A stretch of 64,000 nucleotides of DNA from an uncultured Clostridia bacterium (GTDB lineage: Bacteria; Bacillota; Clostridia; Oscillospirales; Ruminococcaceae). Positions 1 to 7,749 of the stretch are shown here, piece by piece (the stretch's first letter is position 1; every line of letters begins with the position of its first letter). Location of the stretch: positions 1 through 64,000 of the forward strand of contig CAMCFA010000004.1 in the NCBI GenBank assembly GCA_945873955.1, in the 5' to 3' direction. The position numbers and the translations under genes are program-made. The notes under the pieces are model-generated. The model was not told the origin of the DNA and did no database searches. It was given only the letters and a program-made list of their open reading frames with translations.

Positions 1-1
1 C

Positions 2-35
2 ACGCCGCGCTGTTACTGCGTGGCGTTGCTTTTTT
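2..35 (+). terminator. Possible terminator of an upstream gene
   Basis: ACGCC (2-6) can pair with GGCGT (22-26), followed by a T run at 30-35. The stem is short and the upstream gene is not in the window. Confidence 0.3.
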
Positions 36-83
36 ACTTGATGAGAATACTCTGAAAAAATCCTAGCCGAAAGCAGAGATATT

Positions 84-773
84 ATGGACAGTCAGGTAAA
101 ATCGAAAAAGCGCGTTGCTGACCATGGCGAGGTGTTCACAGCAGAGCGCGAAGTCAACGCCATGCTCGACCTGGTTAAACAGGAAACAGAGCGTATAGAA
201 AGCCGATTCCTCGAGCCCGCATGTGGTACAGGAAACTTCCTCGTGGAGATACTCCGCCGCAAATTAGCCGTCGCAAAGCGCAGATACAAGCGCAGCCCAT
301 CGGACTATGAGCGCATGAGCTTTATTGCTATCACAAGCATTTACGGCGTTGAACTGCTCCAGGACAACGTTGACGAGTGCCGCGAGCGCCTTTTTGAGAT
401 ATGGGACGGCGAGTACAAAGCCGTCTGCAAAAAGGAATGCAGCGACGAGTGCCGCGAAGCAGTACGATATGTTCTGTCCAAAAATATACTCTGCGGAAAT
501 GCGTTGACACTGCTTAGGGTTGACGAAAACGGCGAAGATATTCAGAACGAGCCGATCATTTTTGCTGAATGGTCGCCTCTTATGGGTGGCATGCTCAAGC
601 GCCGTGATTTCCGGCTCGACGAGCTTATGCGCGAGCAGTCGGACAGTAGTCAAATGACGCTGGACAGCGGCGAAAGTCACCTGCAATATTCCGAATCTGA
701 AAATGCCTATATTCCCACACCATTGCGGGAATTTCAACCGACATTTTACAGAAAGGTGCAGGAAAATGGCTGA
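84..773 (+). CDS. Truncated N6-adenine methyltransferase-like protein (motif I only)
   Basis: This 229-residue protein has a SAM-binding motif I (EPACGTG at residues 44-50) in the setting typical of Eco57I-like and type I M subunits (GEVFTA..., then FLEPACGTGNFL). It has no (N/D)PPY catalytic motif IV, so alone it should not methylate DNA. Its first 60 residues align by eye with the start of the next gene's product (EVFTP, AMLDL, FLDPAC), suggesting a duplicated methylase half. It overlaps the next gene by 8 bases (ATGGCTGA), which implies translational coupling and perhaps a heteromeric enzyme. It begins a three-gene operon with a methylase and a nuclease-helicase. Role in methylation or restriction is inference. 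Confidence 0.7.
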   Translation: MDSQVKSKKRVADHGEVFTAEREVNAMLDLVKQETERIESRFLEPACGTGNFLVEILRRKLAVAKRRYKRSPSDYERMSFIAITSIYGVELLQDNVDECRERLFEIWDGEYKAVCKKECSDECREAVRYVLSKNILCGNALTLLRVDENGEDIQNEPIIFAEWSPLMGGMLKRRDFRLDELMREQSDSSQMTLDSGESHLQYSESENAYIPTPLREFQPTFYRKVQENG

Positions 774-2316
774 TATCAACTATAATCCGGACGTCCTGAC
801 GTGTTTAGCTAACCTGTCTAACGACGAGGTTTTTACCCCGCCGAGCGTTGCCAATGCAATGCTCGACCTTTTACCGCAGGAGCTTTTCAGCGACCCTAAC
901 ACAAGGTTTCTTGACCCTGCGTGCAAATCGGGCGTATTTTTGCGGGAAATAGCAAAGCGGCTGCTTGTCGGGCTTGAAGACAAGATACCCGACCTAAACG
1001 AACGCGTGGAGCATATTTTCAGGGAGCAGCTTTACGGAATAGCAATCACGGAACTTACGAGCATGATTTCGCGCAGAAGCGTGTATTGCTCAAAGTACGC
1101 TAACTGCGAATATTCCATTGTTCGTTTCTCCAATCCCGAAGGCAACATCAGATACAAGTTAATATCCCACCAGTGGCAGGACGGAAAGTGTGTTTTCTGC
1201 GGTGCGGCGCAAAGCCAGTACGACCGCGGCGATGAGCTTGAAAGCCATGCTTATGAGCTGATACATACAGTTAATCCGGAGGATATTTTTAACATGAAGT
1301 TCGATGTTGTTATCGGGAATCCCCCGTATCAACTGTCGGACGGGGGAAATGGAGCGAGTGCTATACCTATCTATAATAGATTCATAGAAAAAGCAAAGAA
1401 ACTAAATCCGACATATCTTGTTATGATAATTCCAGCGCGTTGGATGACAGGCGGACGTGGGTTAGATGATTTTCGAAAGACAATGTTACATGATGACTGC
1501 ATTCGTATCCTTCATGACTATGCGGATTCGTCTGATGTTTTTTCCGGTGTTGAAATCAAGGGAGGAGTATGCTATTTTCTCCGTGATAAATCATACAAAG
1601 GTAAATGTCATATTTATCGTCATGTCTTACAAGAAATCAGAGAGTCGGAAAGATATCTTGTAGAGGACGGAGACGATATTTTTGTAAGAGAAGAAAGATT
1701 AATTTCTATCAAAGATAAAGTCGGTGTAACGAATGATACCTCTTTTGATAAAATTGTATCCTCTATGAAACCATATGGATTAAGAGGAGATGTTTTTAAA
1801 GACCCATATAAATATAGACTTCCTGCTATGTCTGATACTGAAAAACCTGGTTATTATAAAGTAGTTGGATTGGAAAGCCTAAAACGAACCTATAAATATA
1901 TTCCGCAAGACTATCCATTGCCAACAACTAACCCCTCATTGAACAAATGGAAACTGTTTGTTACGCGAAATTGGGGAATTGGATCATTTGATGATATCCC
2001 TAGTTCACCAATTATCGCAGGACCTGGTGAATTATGTACAGAAACTTTTATAGAATTTGGTCCTTTTGACACACGAGATGAGGTCAAAAATGTATTATCA
2101 TATTTGTGCACTAAATTTTTTAGAGCAATGGTTGCAATAAGGAAACAAGACCAAGGTTCATCAAAAGCTGTCTATCATTATGTCCCCATGCAAGACTTCT
2201 CCAAACCCTGGACAGACGAAGAACTTTACGCAAAGTACGGGCTTACCGAGGAAGAAATCTCGTTTATTGAATCCATGATAAAGCCCATGGAGTTAGGCGG
2301 TGACAACAATGGCTGA
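766..2316 (+). CDS. Eco57I-like N6-adenine DNA methyltransferase
   Basis: The 516-residue product has a motif I variant (DPACKSG, residues 50-56) and the catalytic motif IV NPPY (185-188) preceded by FDVVIG, as in Eco57I-type adenine methylases. Four cysteines (108, 114, 142, 145) between the two motifs could form a small zinc site. The ATG at 766 is chosen because GAAAGGTG lies just upstream and it gives an 8-base overlap with the previous stop; a longer reading from 703 has no such support. The segment from about 1360 to 2200, encoding the presumed target-recognition half, is clearly more AT-rich than both ends of the gene, as if exchanged. Expected to modify DNA for the restriction activity of the next gene. 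Confidence 0.85.
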   Translation: MADINYNPDVLTCLANLSNDEVFTPPSVANAMLDLLPQELFSDPNTRFLDPACKSGVFLREIAKRLLVGLEDKIPDLNERVEHIFREQLYGIAITELTSMISRRSVYCSKYANCEYSIVRFSNPEGNIRYKLISHQWQDGKCVFCGAAQSQYDRGDELESHAYELIHTVNPEDIFNMKFDVVIGNPPYQLSDGGNGASAIPIYNRFIEKAKKLNPTYLVMIIPARWMTGGRGLDDFRKTMLHDDCIRILHDYADSSDVFSGVEIKGGVCYFLRDKSYKGKCHIYRHVLQEIRESERYLVEDGDDIFVREERLISIKDKVGVTNDTSFDKIVSSMKPYGLRGDVFKDPYKYRLPAMSDTEKPGYYKVVGLESLKRTYKYIPQDYPLPTTNPSLNKWKLFVTRNWGIGSFDDIPSSPIIAGPGELCTETFIEFGPFDTRDEVKNVLSYLCTKFFRAMVAIRKQDQGSSKAVYHYVPMQDFSKPWTDEELYAKYGLTEEEISFIESMIKPMELGGDNNG

Positions 2317-5191
2317 AAAAGAGTTCTTTCCGCAGCGACCCGAGCGGCACCCCATGATATACGCTTATTCCGACGATAACCCCAAGTATAAGGGCTTGCT
2401 GAAAGTAGGCTATACAGCGGTTGATGTCGAAAAGCGCATTGCACAGCAGTACCCCACCAAGCGCCCTGACGGAAAGCTGCCCTATACGATAGAACTTGCG
2501 GAGTCCGCAATGTACCCCGATGGCGGCTCGTTTACCGACCACGATATTCATCGTATTCTGAAACGAAAGGGTTTTCAGTGCGTTGGCGGCGAGTGGTTTC
2601 GCTGCTCCGTCAGTGATGTGAAATCTGCGATTATTGCCGCAAGAACCCACACCGAGAATTCCGAGAACCGCACGAATGATTTCGGCTTGCGCCCCGAACA
2701 GCGTGAGGCTGTAGAAAAGACAATAGCCTACTATTCCTCAGCGAAAAAGGAAAACCCCGACCGCGCACCGAAATTTCTCTGGAACGCTAAAATGCGCTTT
2801 GGAAAGACCTTTGCGGCGTATGAGCTGGCAAAGGAAATGGGTTTCAGAAAGGTGCTGGTGCTTACCTTTAAGCCTGCGGTTGAGGATGCCTGGGAGCAGG
2901 ATCTGAAAACTCATGTTGACTTTGAGGGCTGGCAGTTCGTTTCACGCGGAGGATTGACCTACGAGCAGGCAGACAAGGACAAGCCTATCGTCTGCTTCGG
3001 CTCGTTTCAGGATTACCTCGGCACAAACGAGAACGGCGGCATAAAAGCGCGTAACGAGTGGGTACATACCACCAACTGGGATATTGTCATATTTGATGAG
3101 TACCACTTTGGCGCATGGCGCGAAAATGCCAAAAAGCTGTTTGAAAACGAGGACGAGGACGATTACGATTCCCTTGATATCGAAAAGTACAAAAAGGACG
3201 AGGCAGACAATGCCTACAACGAAACCTTCCTCCCGATAACAACAAGATACTACCTGTTCCTTTCGGGAACGCCTTTCAGAGCGCTGAACTCCGGCGAGTT
3301 TATTGAGGAGCAGATTTACAACTGGACTTACTCTGACGAACAGCGGGCAAAGGAGAACTGGGGCGATACACCAGACAACCCATATTCCGCGCTTCCGAGA
3401 ATGGTTATGCTGACCTACAAAATTCCCGAAAGCATACGCAGAATTGCGGAGCAGGGCGAGTTCAACGAGTTTGACCTCAATGTGTTCTTTTCAGCAAAAG
3501 GCAGGGGCAAGGACGCTCGCTTTGTTTATGAGGATTATGTTCAGAAATGGCTTGACCTTATCCGCGGCGCACACCTGCCCTCAAACATTGACGATATGAA
3601 ATTGGGACAGGACAAGCGTCCGCCTATGCCTTATTCCGATACACGACTGCTGAATGTGCTGTCGCATACGCTGTGGTTTTTGCCGAATGTTGCCGCTTGT
3701 TATGCTATGGCAAATCTTCTCGAACAGCGGCAAAATGCGTTTTATCACGACTATGAGGTTATTGTCTGCGCGGGCGCAGAAGCAGGAAACGGCGTAAAGG
3801 CAATCGAGCCTGTCAAGAAAGCGATGGACGACCCGCTTTCCACAAAGACGATAACTCTGTCCTGCGGCAAGCTGACAACCGGCGTTACGGTAAAGCCGTG
3901 GACGGGAATATTCATGCTACGCAATCTGAAAAGCCCGGAAACCTATTTTCAGGCGGCGTTCCGTGTACAAAGCCCGTGGGTAATCGACACCGGCTCAGGC
4001 AACCGCGAGATAATGAAGCGGGAGTGCTATGTCTTTGATTTCGCGCTGGAGCGTGCGCTGCGGCAGATTTCCGACTACTCTTGCCGCCTTAACATAGACG
4101 AAACCGACCCCGAGAAGAAGGTCGGCGAGTTCATCAGTTTTCTGCCTGTTCTGGCGTACGAGGGCAGTTCCATGCGGCAGATAAGCGCGGCGGATATTCT
4201 TGATATGGCTATGTCGGGAACGTCTGCGACCCTGCTTGCAAAGCGCTGGGAGAGCGCTCTGCTTGTTAATGTTGACAACGAAACGCTGGCTCGTCTTATG
4301 GCAAACAAGGAAGCTATGGAAGCGCTGATGAGAATTGAGGGCTTCCGTAGTCTTAATCAGGATATTGAAACCATAATCAACAAGTCCGAAGCCGTAAAGA
4401 AAGCCAAGAAAGAGGGCGGTGACAAGCTTACCGACAAGCAGAAAAAGGAGCTTTCCGAGGAGGAGAAGGAGTTCAAGTCCAAGCGCAAGGAGATACAGGA
4501 AAAGCTCATCAAGTTTGCGACAAGAATACCGATATTCATGTATCTGACCGATTTCCGCGAGAAGTGCTTGAAGGATGTTATTACCCAGCTTGAACCAGGG
4601 TTGTTCAAGAAAGTGACAGGTCTTGATGTCAACGACTTTGACCTGCTTTGCTCGCTGAATGTGTTCAATGCGGAGGTAATGAATCAAGCGGTATACAATT
4701 TCAAGCGCTACGAGGACGCAAGCCTTTCCTACACGGGAATCGACCGTCACGAGGATGAGAGTATCGGATTGTTCGATACCGTCCTTACCCGCGAGGACTA
4801 CGACGCTATGGCAAATCAGCAGCGCGCCGGAATGGAAGCCCCGAAGCAAACGGAATCCACGCTTCCTGTGCCTGAAAAGAAAAACGAGCGCGTTCCTGTT
4901 ATGGCGGGAGCAGCTCACGAACAGGAGAAAGTCGTGCCTGCTATGCCTAAGGCTACGTCAAGCCCTGTTGCGGAGCCAAAACCTGTTGCAAAGCCCGCCG
5001 AAACAAAGTCGACCTTTGATTGCTCGGTGCTGAGGGTCGGTATGACGGTTACGCATAAGATGTTTGGTAAGGGTATGATATCCGAGGTGAACATGGGCAA
5101 AACAAGCAGCATAATGGTCGATTTTGCTAATGGCGCAAGCAAGAGATTGGCGATACCTTTGACTTTTGATAACGGGATACTGAAATTATAA
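2309..5191 (+). CDS. GIY-YIG (T5orf172/MUG113-like) nuclease fused to SF2 helicase
   Basis: 960 residues. Residues about 12-110 resemble the T5orf172/MUG113 branch of GIY-YIG nucleases (YAYSDD, KVGYT, GEWFRC). A superfamily 2 helicase follows: Walker A-like region at 158-167 ending FGKT, DEYH box (262-265), SGTP (318-321), and motif VI as QAAFRVQSPW. A charged coiled stretch lies near 690-735. The last 50 residues (VTHKMFGKGMI...VDFANG) look like the small beta-barrel found at the C-terminus of UvrD/PcrA helicases. ATG 2309 is preferred to GTG 2300, giving the same ATGGCTGA overlap seen at the previous junction. With the two methylase genes it forms a restriction-modification-like operon; cleavage and specificity are untested. 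Confidence 0.85.
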   Translation: MAEKEFFPQRPERHPMIYAYSDDNPKYKGLLKVGYTAVDVEKRIAQQYPTKRPDGKLPYTIELAESAMYPDGGSFTDHDIHRILKRKGFQCVGGEWFRCSVSDVKSAIIAARTHTENSENRTNDFGLRPEQREAVEKTIAYYSSAKKENPDRAPKFLWNAKMRFGKTFAAYELAKEMGFRKVLVLTFKPAVEDAWEQDLKTHVDFEGWQFVSRGGLTYEQADKDKPIVCFGSFQDYLGTNENGGIKARNEWVHTTNWDIVIFDEYHFGAWRENAKKLFENEDEDDYDSLDIEKYKKDEADNAYNETFLPITTRYYLFLSGTPFRALNSGEFIEEQIYNWTYSDEQRAKENWGDTPDNPYSALPRMVMLTYKIPESIRRIAEQGEFNEFDLNVFFSAKGRGKDARFVYEDYVQKWLDLIRGAHLPSNIDDMKLGQDKRPPMPYSDTRLLNVLSHTLWFLPNVAACYAMANLLEQRQNAFYHDYEVIVCAGAEAGNGVKAIEPVKKAMDDPLSTKTITLSCGKLTTGVTVKPWTGIFMLRNLKSPETYFQAAFRVQSPWVIDTGSGNREIMKRECYVFDFALERALRQISDYSCRLNIDETDPEKKVGEFISFLPVLAYEGSSMRQISAADILDMAMSGTSATLLAKRWESALLVNVDNETLARLMANKEAMEALMRIEGFRSLNQDIETIINKSEAVKKAKKEGGDKLTDKQKKELSEEEKEFKSKRKEIQEKLIKFATRIPIFMYLTDFREKCLKDVITQLEPGLFKKVTGLDVNDFDLLCSLNVFNAEVMNQAVYNFKRYEDASLSYTGIDRHEDESIGLFDTVLTREDYDAMANQQRAGMEAPKQTESTLPVPEKKNERVPVMAGAAHEQEKVVPAMPKATSSPVAEPKPVAKPAETKSTFDCSVLRVGMTVTHKMFGKGMISEVNMGKTSSIMVDFANGASKRLAIPLTFDNGILKL

Positions 5192-5224
5192 CCTTATATA
5201 CGGATGCCTTTTTGTTTTATATGT

Positions 5225-5313
5225 GGGTTATATAAGTAACCCTGTTATTCGCAGAATAACCCCATGCAACGCCTTTGGCGGTGCGGTGTCAAGTAAAAGC
5301 GGGAACGCTTTTA
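5225..5313. other. Cluster of hairpins after the methylase/helicase operon
   Basis: GGGTTA (5225-5230) pairs with TAACCC (5237-5242); GTTATTC (5244-5250) pairs with GAATAAC (5254-5260); TAAAAGCG (5294-5301) pairs with CGCTTTTA (5306-5313). GGGTTAT (5225-5231) can instead pair with ATAACCC (5256-5262), so the first two stems are mutually exclusive. No clear T run follows, so these are not obvious terminators. Confidence 0.5.
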
Positions 5314-5604
5314 TTCCTGCGTTTCTTTCTTTTTCAGCAATAGATAGAGAGAAATAACCCATGCAGGCCCCTGTATTTCACAATTAGGAATCGCACAGAA
5401 ATGTCCATCTGCTACCCATTTTGCAGGGGGATTTGTGTTTACTGAAAAAAATAAATGCCACCGCCTTGATAGCAGAAATACGCGAAATTAGGTGCGGCTG
5501 TTTGCGTACCGAAATTGCTGATAGCAATATCTTCATTTCTTGATAGCATAGCGGTTGCTGATTTCAATTTAATTGCTCTGTTGGTGAGTGTACCAAATGT
5601 AGAT

Positions 5605-5666
5605 AATTCGGGAACTGGGACACCATGTCCCGGTTTGCACAGAGAAATGGGTAGCAGGTGGACATT
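5605..5666 (+). repeat. Direct repeat copy A
   Basis: Begins AATTCGGGAAC, contains dyad GGGACACCATGTCCC, then CACAGAGAAATGGG and TAGCAGGTGGACATT. Copy B at 5824-5885 differs at only a handful of bases. Confidence 0.75.
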
Positions 5667-5823
5667 TCTCTCGTCATCTCGGACAGCAAGAGGTACTATT
5701 ATGAAAGAATGAAATGTAATGTCACAATCAAATTACCAAAGTAGAGGTGCGACCCGGGGTCGCAGCGACTAAATAGTTTCTCTTGAAAATAAGCAGTACT
5801 GAATGGCGTAACAAATGTAACAG

Positions 5824-5885
5824 AATTCGGGAACCGGGACATCATGTCCCTTTTCGCACAGAGAAATGGGTAGCAGATGGACATT
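5824..5885 (+). repeat. Direct repeat copy B
   Basis: Near-identical to copy A, with a perfect 7-1-7 dyad GGGACATCATGTCCC at its centre, and merging into the right terminal inverted repeat of the block. Confidence 0.75.
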
Positions 5886-5927
5886 GTGAAATACGAAAAG
5901 GGCAGCCGCGAAAGCTGCCCTTCAATT

Positions 5928-7043
5928 TTATTTCCGGTACTTGTCCTTGATGTCCGCGATATAAGCGTTCACTCTGTCCTGACCATCCTCGGTCAGCTTG
6001 CGGAATTCACGGAGCAGCTGCCGTTCCTGCTCGGAAATATCAATAGTAATTCCGTTGTAGCAGAAAAACTCGTCGCTCTGTATCGGCAAATCAAGGATAT
6101 CCATTTCAAGAGCCTCTGCGATCTGCCCGATTTCAAATGCGGTCGGAAGATATCCGCTCTCCATATTTGGCAGAAGCTCAACCGGGAGCCCGGTTTTCTT
6201 CGCCAGCTTTTGCTTGGTAAAACCTTTTTCTTTCAGCAATTTAGCAATGTTTCTTCCTGACTCTCTGGTAAGATCATGCCTTGCAAGAAGATTAAAGTCG
6301 ATTTTGTAGTGATCTGCGATTTTCTGAATATCAAGGCATTTAGGGCTTTCAAACTGATCCATAAGGCTTTCGCAGAACTCCTTGCTGAGTCCAAGACTTT
6401 CTGCGCCTGTTCTCAGCGTATAGCCCTCTGTCTTGAAAAAGAAAAGAACATTCTTCTTGAAATTTGTTTTCTCGGTAGGGGAGAGCGCAACATAGGACGA
6501 ATCCGTGTAGGCTGCTTTCATCAGAGCCTTAAACACACCTTCTGTTCTTGAACGCGGTGCGCCTTCCGCAGAGAACTTTGCAGCTTCGGTAAGTACTTCC
6601 TTTACAGAAGTACCAAGTGCCTCGCACATTCTGTCTGCCAGCTCATTGGTTAATGGTTCATAACCTATCTCGTAATCCTCATACTTGTCCGACGGAATAT
6701 CAATGGCTTCTGCGAACTGCTCAATGGTTATTCCTCTGCTTTCGCGAATTGATTTAATGAGCGGGGCAAAATCAAATGCGGGGTCAAAGCCCTCAACGCA
6801 GGTTATTTTCCATACATAGAAATCCGCATTCTTTTCCTGCTTATATCGTGTTTTTCCGGTCAGCCAGTCGGTGGATACCTCAAAGAAATCCGCTATCTGC
6901 GGAATATATTTCAGATATGACTTGTTTTTTCCGTTCTTCCAAGCACTATAAACGCTTCTGTCTATGCCAAGATACTGCGTCAATTCCTGCTGCATACAGC
7001 CTTTATCTTTTAATAAATGTTGAATTTTGTCTAATATATCCAT
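5928..7043 (-). CDS. Transcriptional regulator with four XRE-type HTH units
   Basis: 371 residues. A clear XRE helix-turn-helix spans about 5-62, with further HTH-like units near 94-152, a degenerate one near 196-255, and another at 263-320 (GRNIAKLLKEKG, then TKQKLAKKTGLP). Usual XRE repressors have one HTH. The start at 7043 is preceded by AAGGGGAT. The gene is divergent from the RHH/relaxase operon and sits where mobile elements keep their master switch. Its probable promoter (7220-7248) lies beyond the opposing promoter, so both transcripts would overlap. GCCAA words at 7113, 7150, 7184 and 7201 are candidate binding sites. Control of mobilization is inference. Confidence 0.75.
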   Translation of the reverse strand: MDILDKIQHLLKDKGCMQQELTQYLGIDRSVYSAWKNGKNKSYLKYIPQIADFFEVSTDWLTGKTRYKQEKNADFYVWKITCVEGFDPAFDFAPLIKSIRESRGITIEQFAEAIDIPSDKYEDYEIGYEPLTNELADRMCEALGTSVKEVLTEAAKFSAEGAPRSRTEGVFKALMKAAYTDSSYVALSPTEKTNFKKNVLFFFKTEGYTLRTGAESLGLSKEFCESLMDQFESPKCLDIQKIADHYKIDFNLLARHDLTRESGRNIAKLLKEKGFTKQKLAKKTGLPVELLPNMESGYLPTAFEIGQIAEALEMDILDLPIQSDEFFCYNGITIDISEQERQLLREFRKLTEDGQDRVNAYIADIKDKYRK

Positions 7044-7102
7044 ATTATCCCCTTTACAGTTGTTGGTTTGTTACAAAGTTAAAAAGCATAGCAAAAACGT
7101 GC

Positions 7103-7131
7103 TTGACAAAACGCCAAGTAAGATGTATAAT
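7103..7131 (+). promoter_or_regulatory. Promoter of the RHH-MobL operon
   Basis: TTGACA (7103-7108), 17-base spacer, TATAAT (7126-7131): consensus sigma-A. It leaves a 5' leader of about 145 bases before the gene at 7282. Confidence 0.8.
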
Positions 7132-7219
7132 ATCATTGTGAGTTAATATGCCAATCGCAACAAATGTATCAAGTGGACTGTACGCCAACTATGCTGATTT
7201 GCCAATTGCTCACATGTTA

Positions 7220-7248
7220 AGTATAGCACATTTCTTTCAGAAATGCAA
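7220..7248 (-). promoter_or_regulatory. Promoter of the four-HTH regulator
   Basis: On the minus strand TTGCAT (7248-7243), 17-base spacer, TATACT (7225-7220). Transcription would start near 7213 and run leftwards over the opposing promoter, overlapping the other transcript by roughly 75 bases. Confidence 0.65.
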
Positions 7249-7281
7249 GTGCTTTTAAGTAATTTTTAAGGAGGAAAACCA

Positions 7282-7749
7282 ATGAACAACAAAAACAACT
7301 CACCCCAGACTGTCAAGCGTTCCGTAACGCTGACATCCGACGACTACGAAAAGCTGAAACGGCTCGCGGTGAAAAAACACGGCACCGTTGCTGACGTGCT
7401 GAGAGAGTTCATAGCAGAGGGCTTCGCCCGTTATGCTCTCGATGACAGCAGCTCCGCTATCAAGGTCGCAATCTCACAGACACTTCAGGATATTCTTCCT
7501 CCTATGCTGGAGAAAGCAAATCAGAAAGTGACAAGCGTCTGCTGGAAAGCGGTGCGTAATTCCGCAGCCGCAATGTATCTTGCAGAGGAAGCGTACCAGA
7601 CCAACTCCACAGACCCGCGTTCCGAGGTTGAGATAATGGCTGACGGAATAAGCGCAGGCGCAGACTACTGCCATTTTAGACCGCTGTCCCGTGAACAATA
7701 TCTTGCGGAGGCGCAGGGGTTCTTTAAGGGGAGTGACGGGAGCGTTTGA
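7282..7749 (+). CDS. Ribbon-helix-helix relaxosome accessory protein
   Basis: 155 residues. The N-terminal segment KRSVTLTSDDYEKLKRLAV followed by ADVLREFIAEG has the beta strand and two helices of an RHH DNA-binding protein, as in MobC/MbpB-like accessory factors. AAGGAGG (7268-7274) precedes ATG 7282. The stop overlaps the TTG start of the relaxase gene by 4 bases (TTGA), implying coupled translation. It probably binds the element's oriT with the relaxase; that oriT is not identified, though the leader upstream is the natural place to look. Confidence 0.65.
   Translation: MNNKNNSPQTVKRSVTLTSDDYEKLKRLAVKKHGTVADVLREFIAEGFARYALDDSSSAIKVAISQTLQDILPPMLEKANQKVTSVCWKAVRNSAAAMYLAEEAYQTNSTDPRSEVEIMADGISAGADYCHFRPLSREQYLAEAQGFFKGSDGSV

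Larger units (their letters stand above)
5373..5894. repeat. Gene-free repeat block with terminal inverted repeats
   Basis: Left end: GTATTTCACAA (5373-5383), a 17-base insert, then ATGTCCATCTGC and TACCCATTT (5401-5421). Right end (5864-5894) is the reverse complement of both parts without the insert. Between them lies a third copy (5645-5667) and a direct repeat of about 62 bases, 5605-5666 and 5824-5885, at 219-base pitch. Each direct copy contains the dyad GGGACA-N3-TGTCCC. No credible ORF lies inside. It could be a MITE, an IS remnant or a replication/partition locus of the element; I do not recognise it. Confidence 0.6.

Noticed and set aside
710-719. ATTCCCACAC, one base from the guaA att core, as a left end of element 1
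   Set aside because: It lies inside the coding sequence of the first methylase-like gene, has no arm-type repeats nearby, and one mismatch over ten bases is expected by chance.
703-765. Upstream extension of the second methylase gene
   Set aside because: The extra residues come from the overlapping end of the first gene in another frame and lack a ribosome site; ATG 766 has one.
5373-5894. CRISPR array
   Set aside because: Repeats are few, long, differently oriented and unevenly spaced, with no cas genes; it does not have the repeat-spacer pattern.
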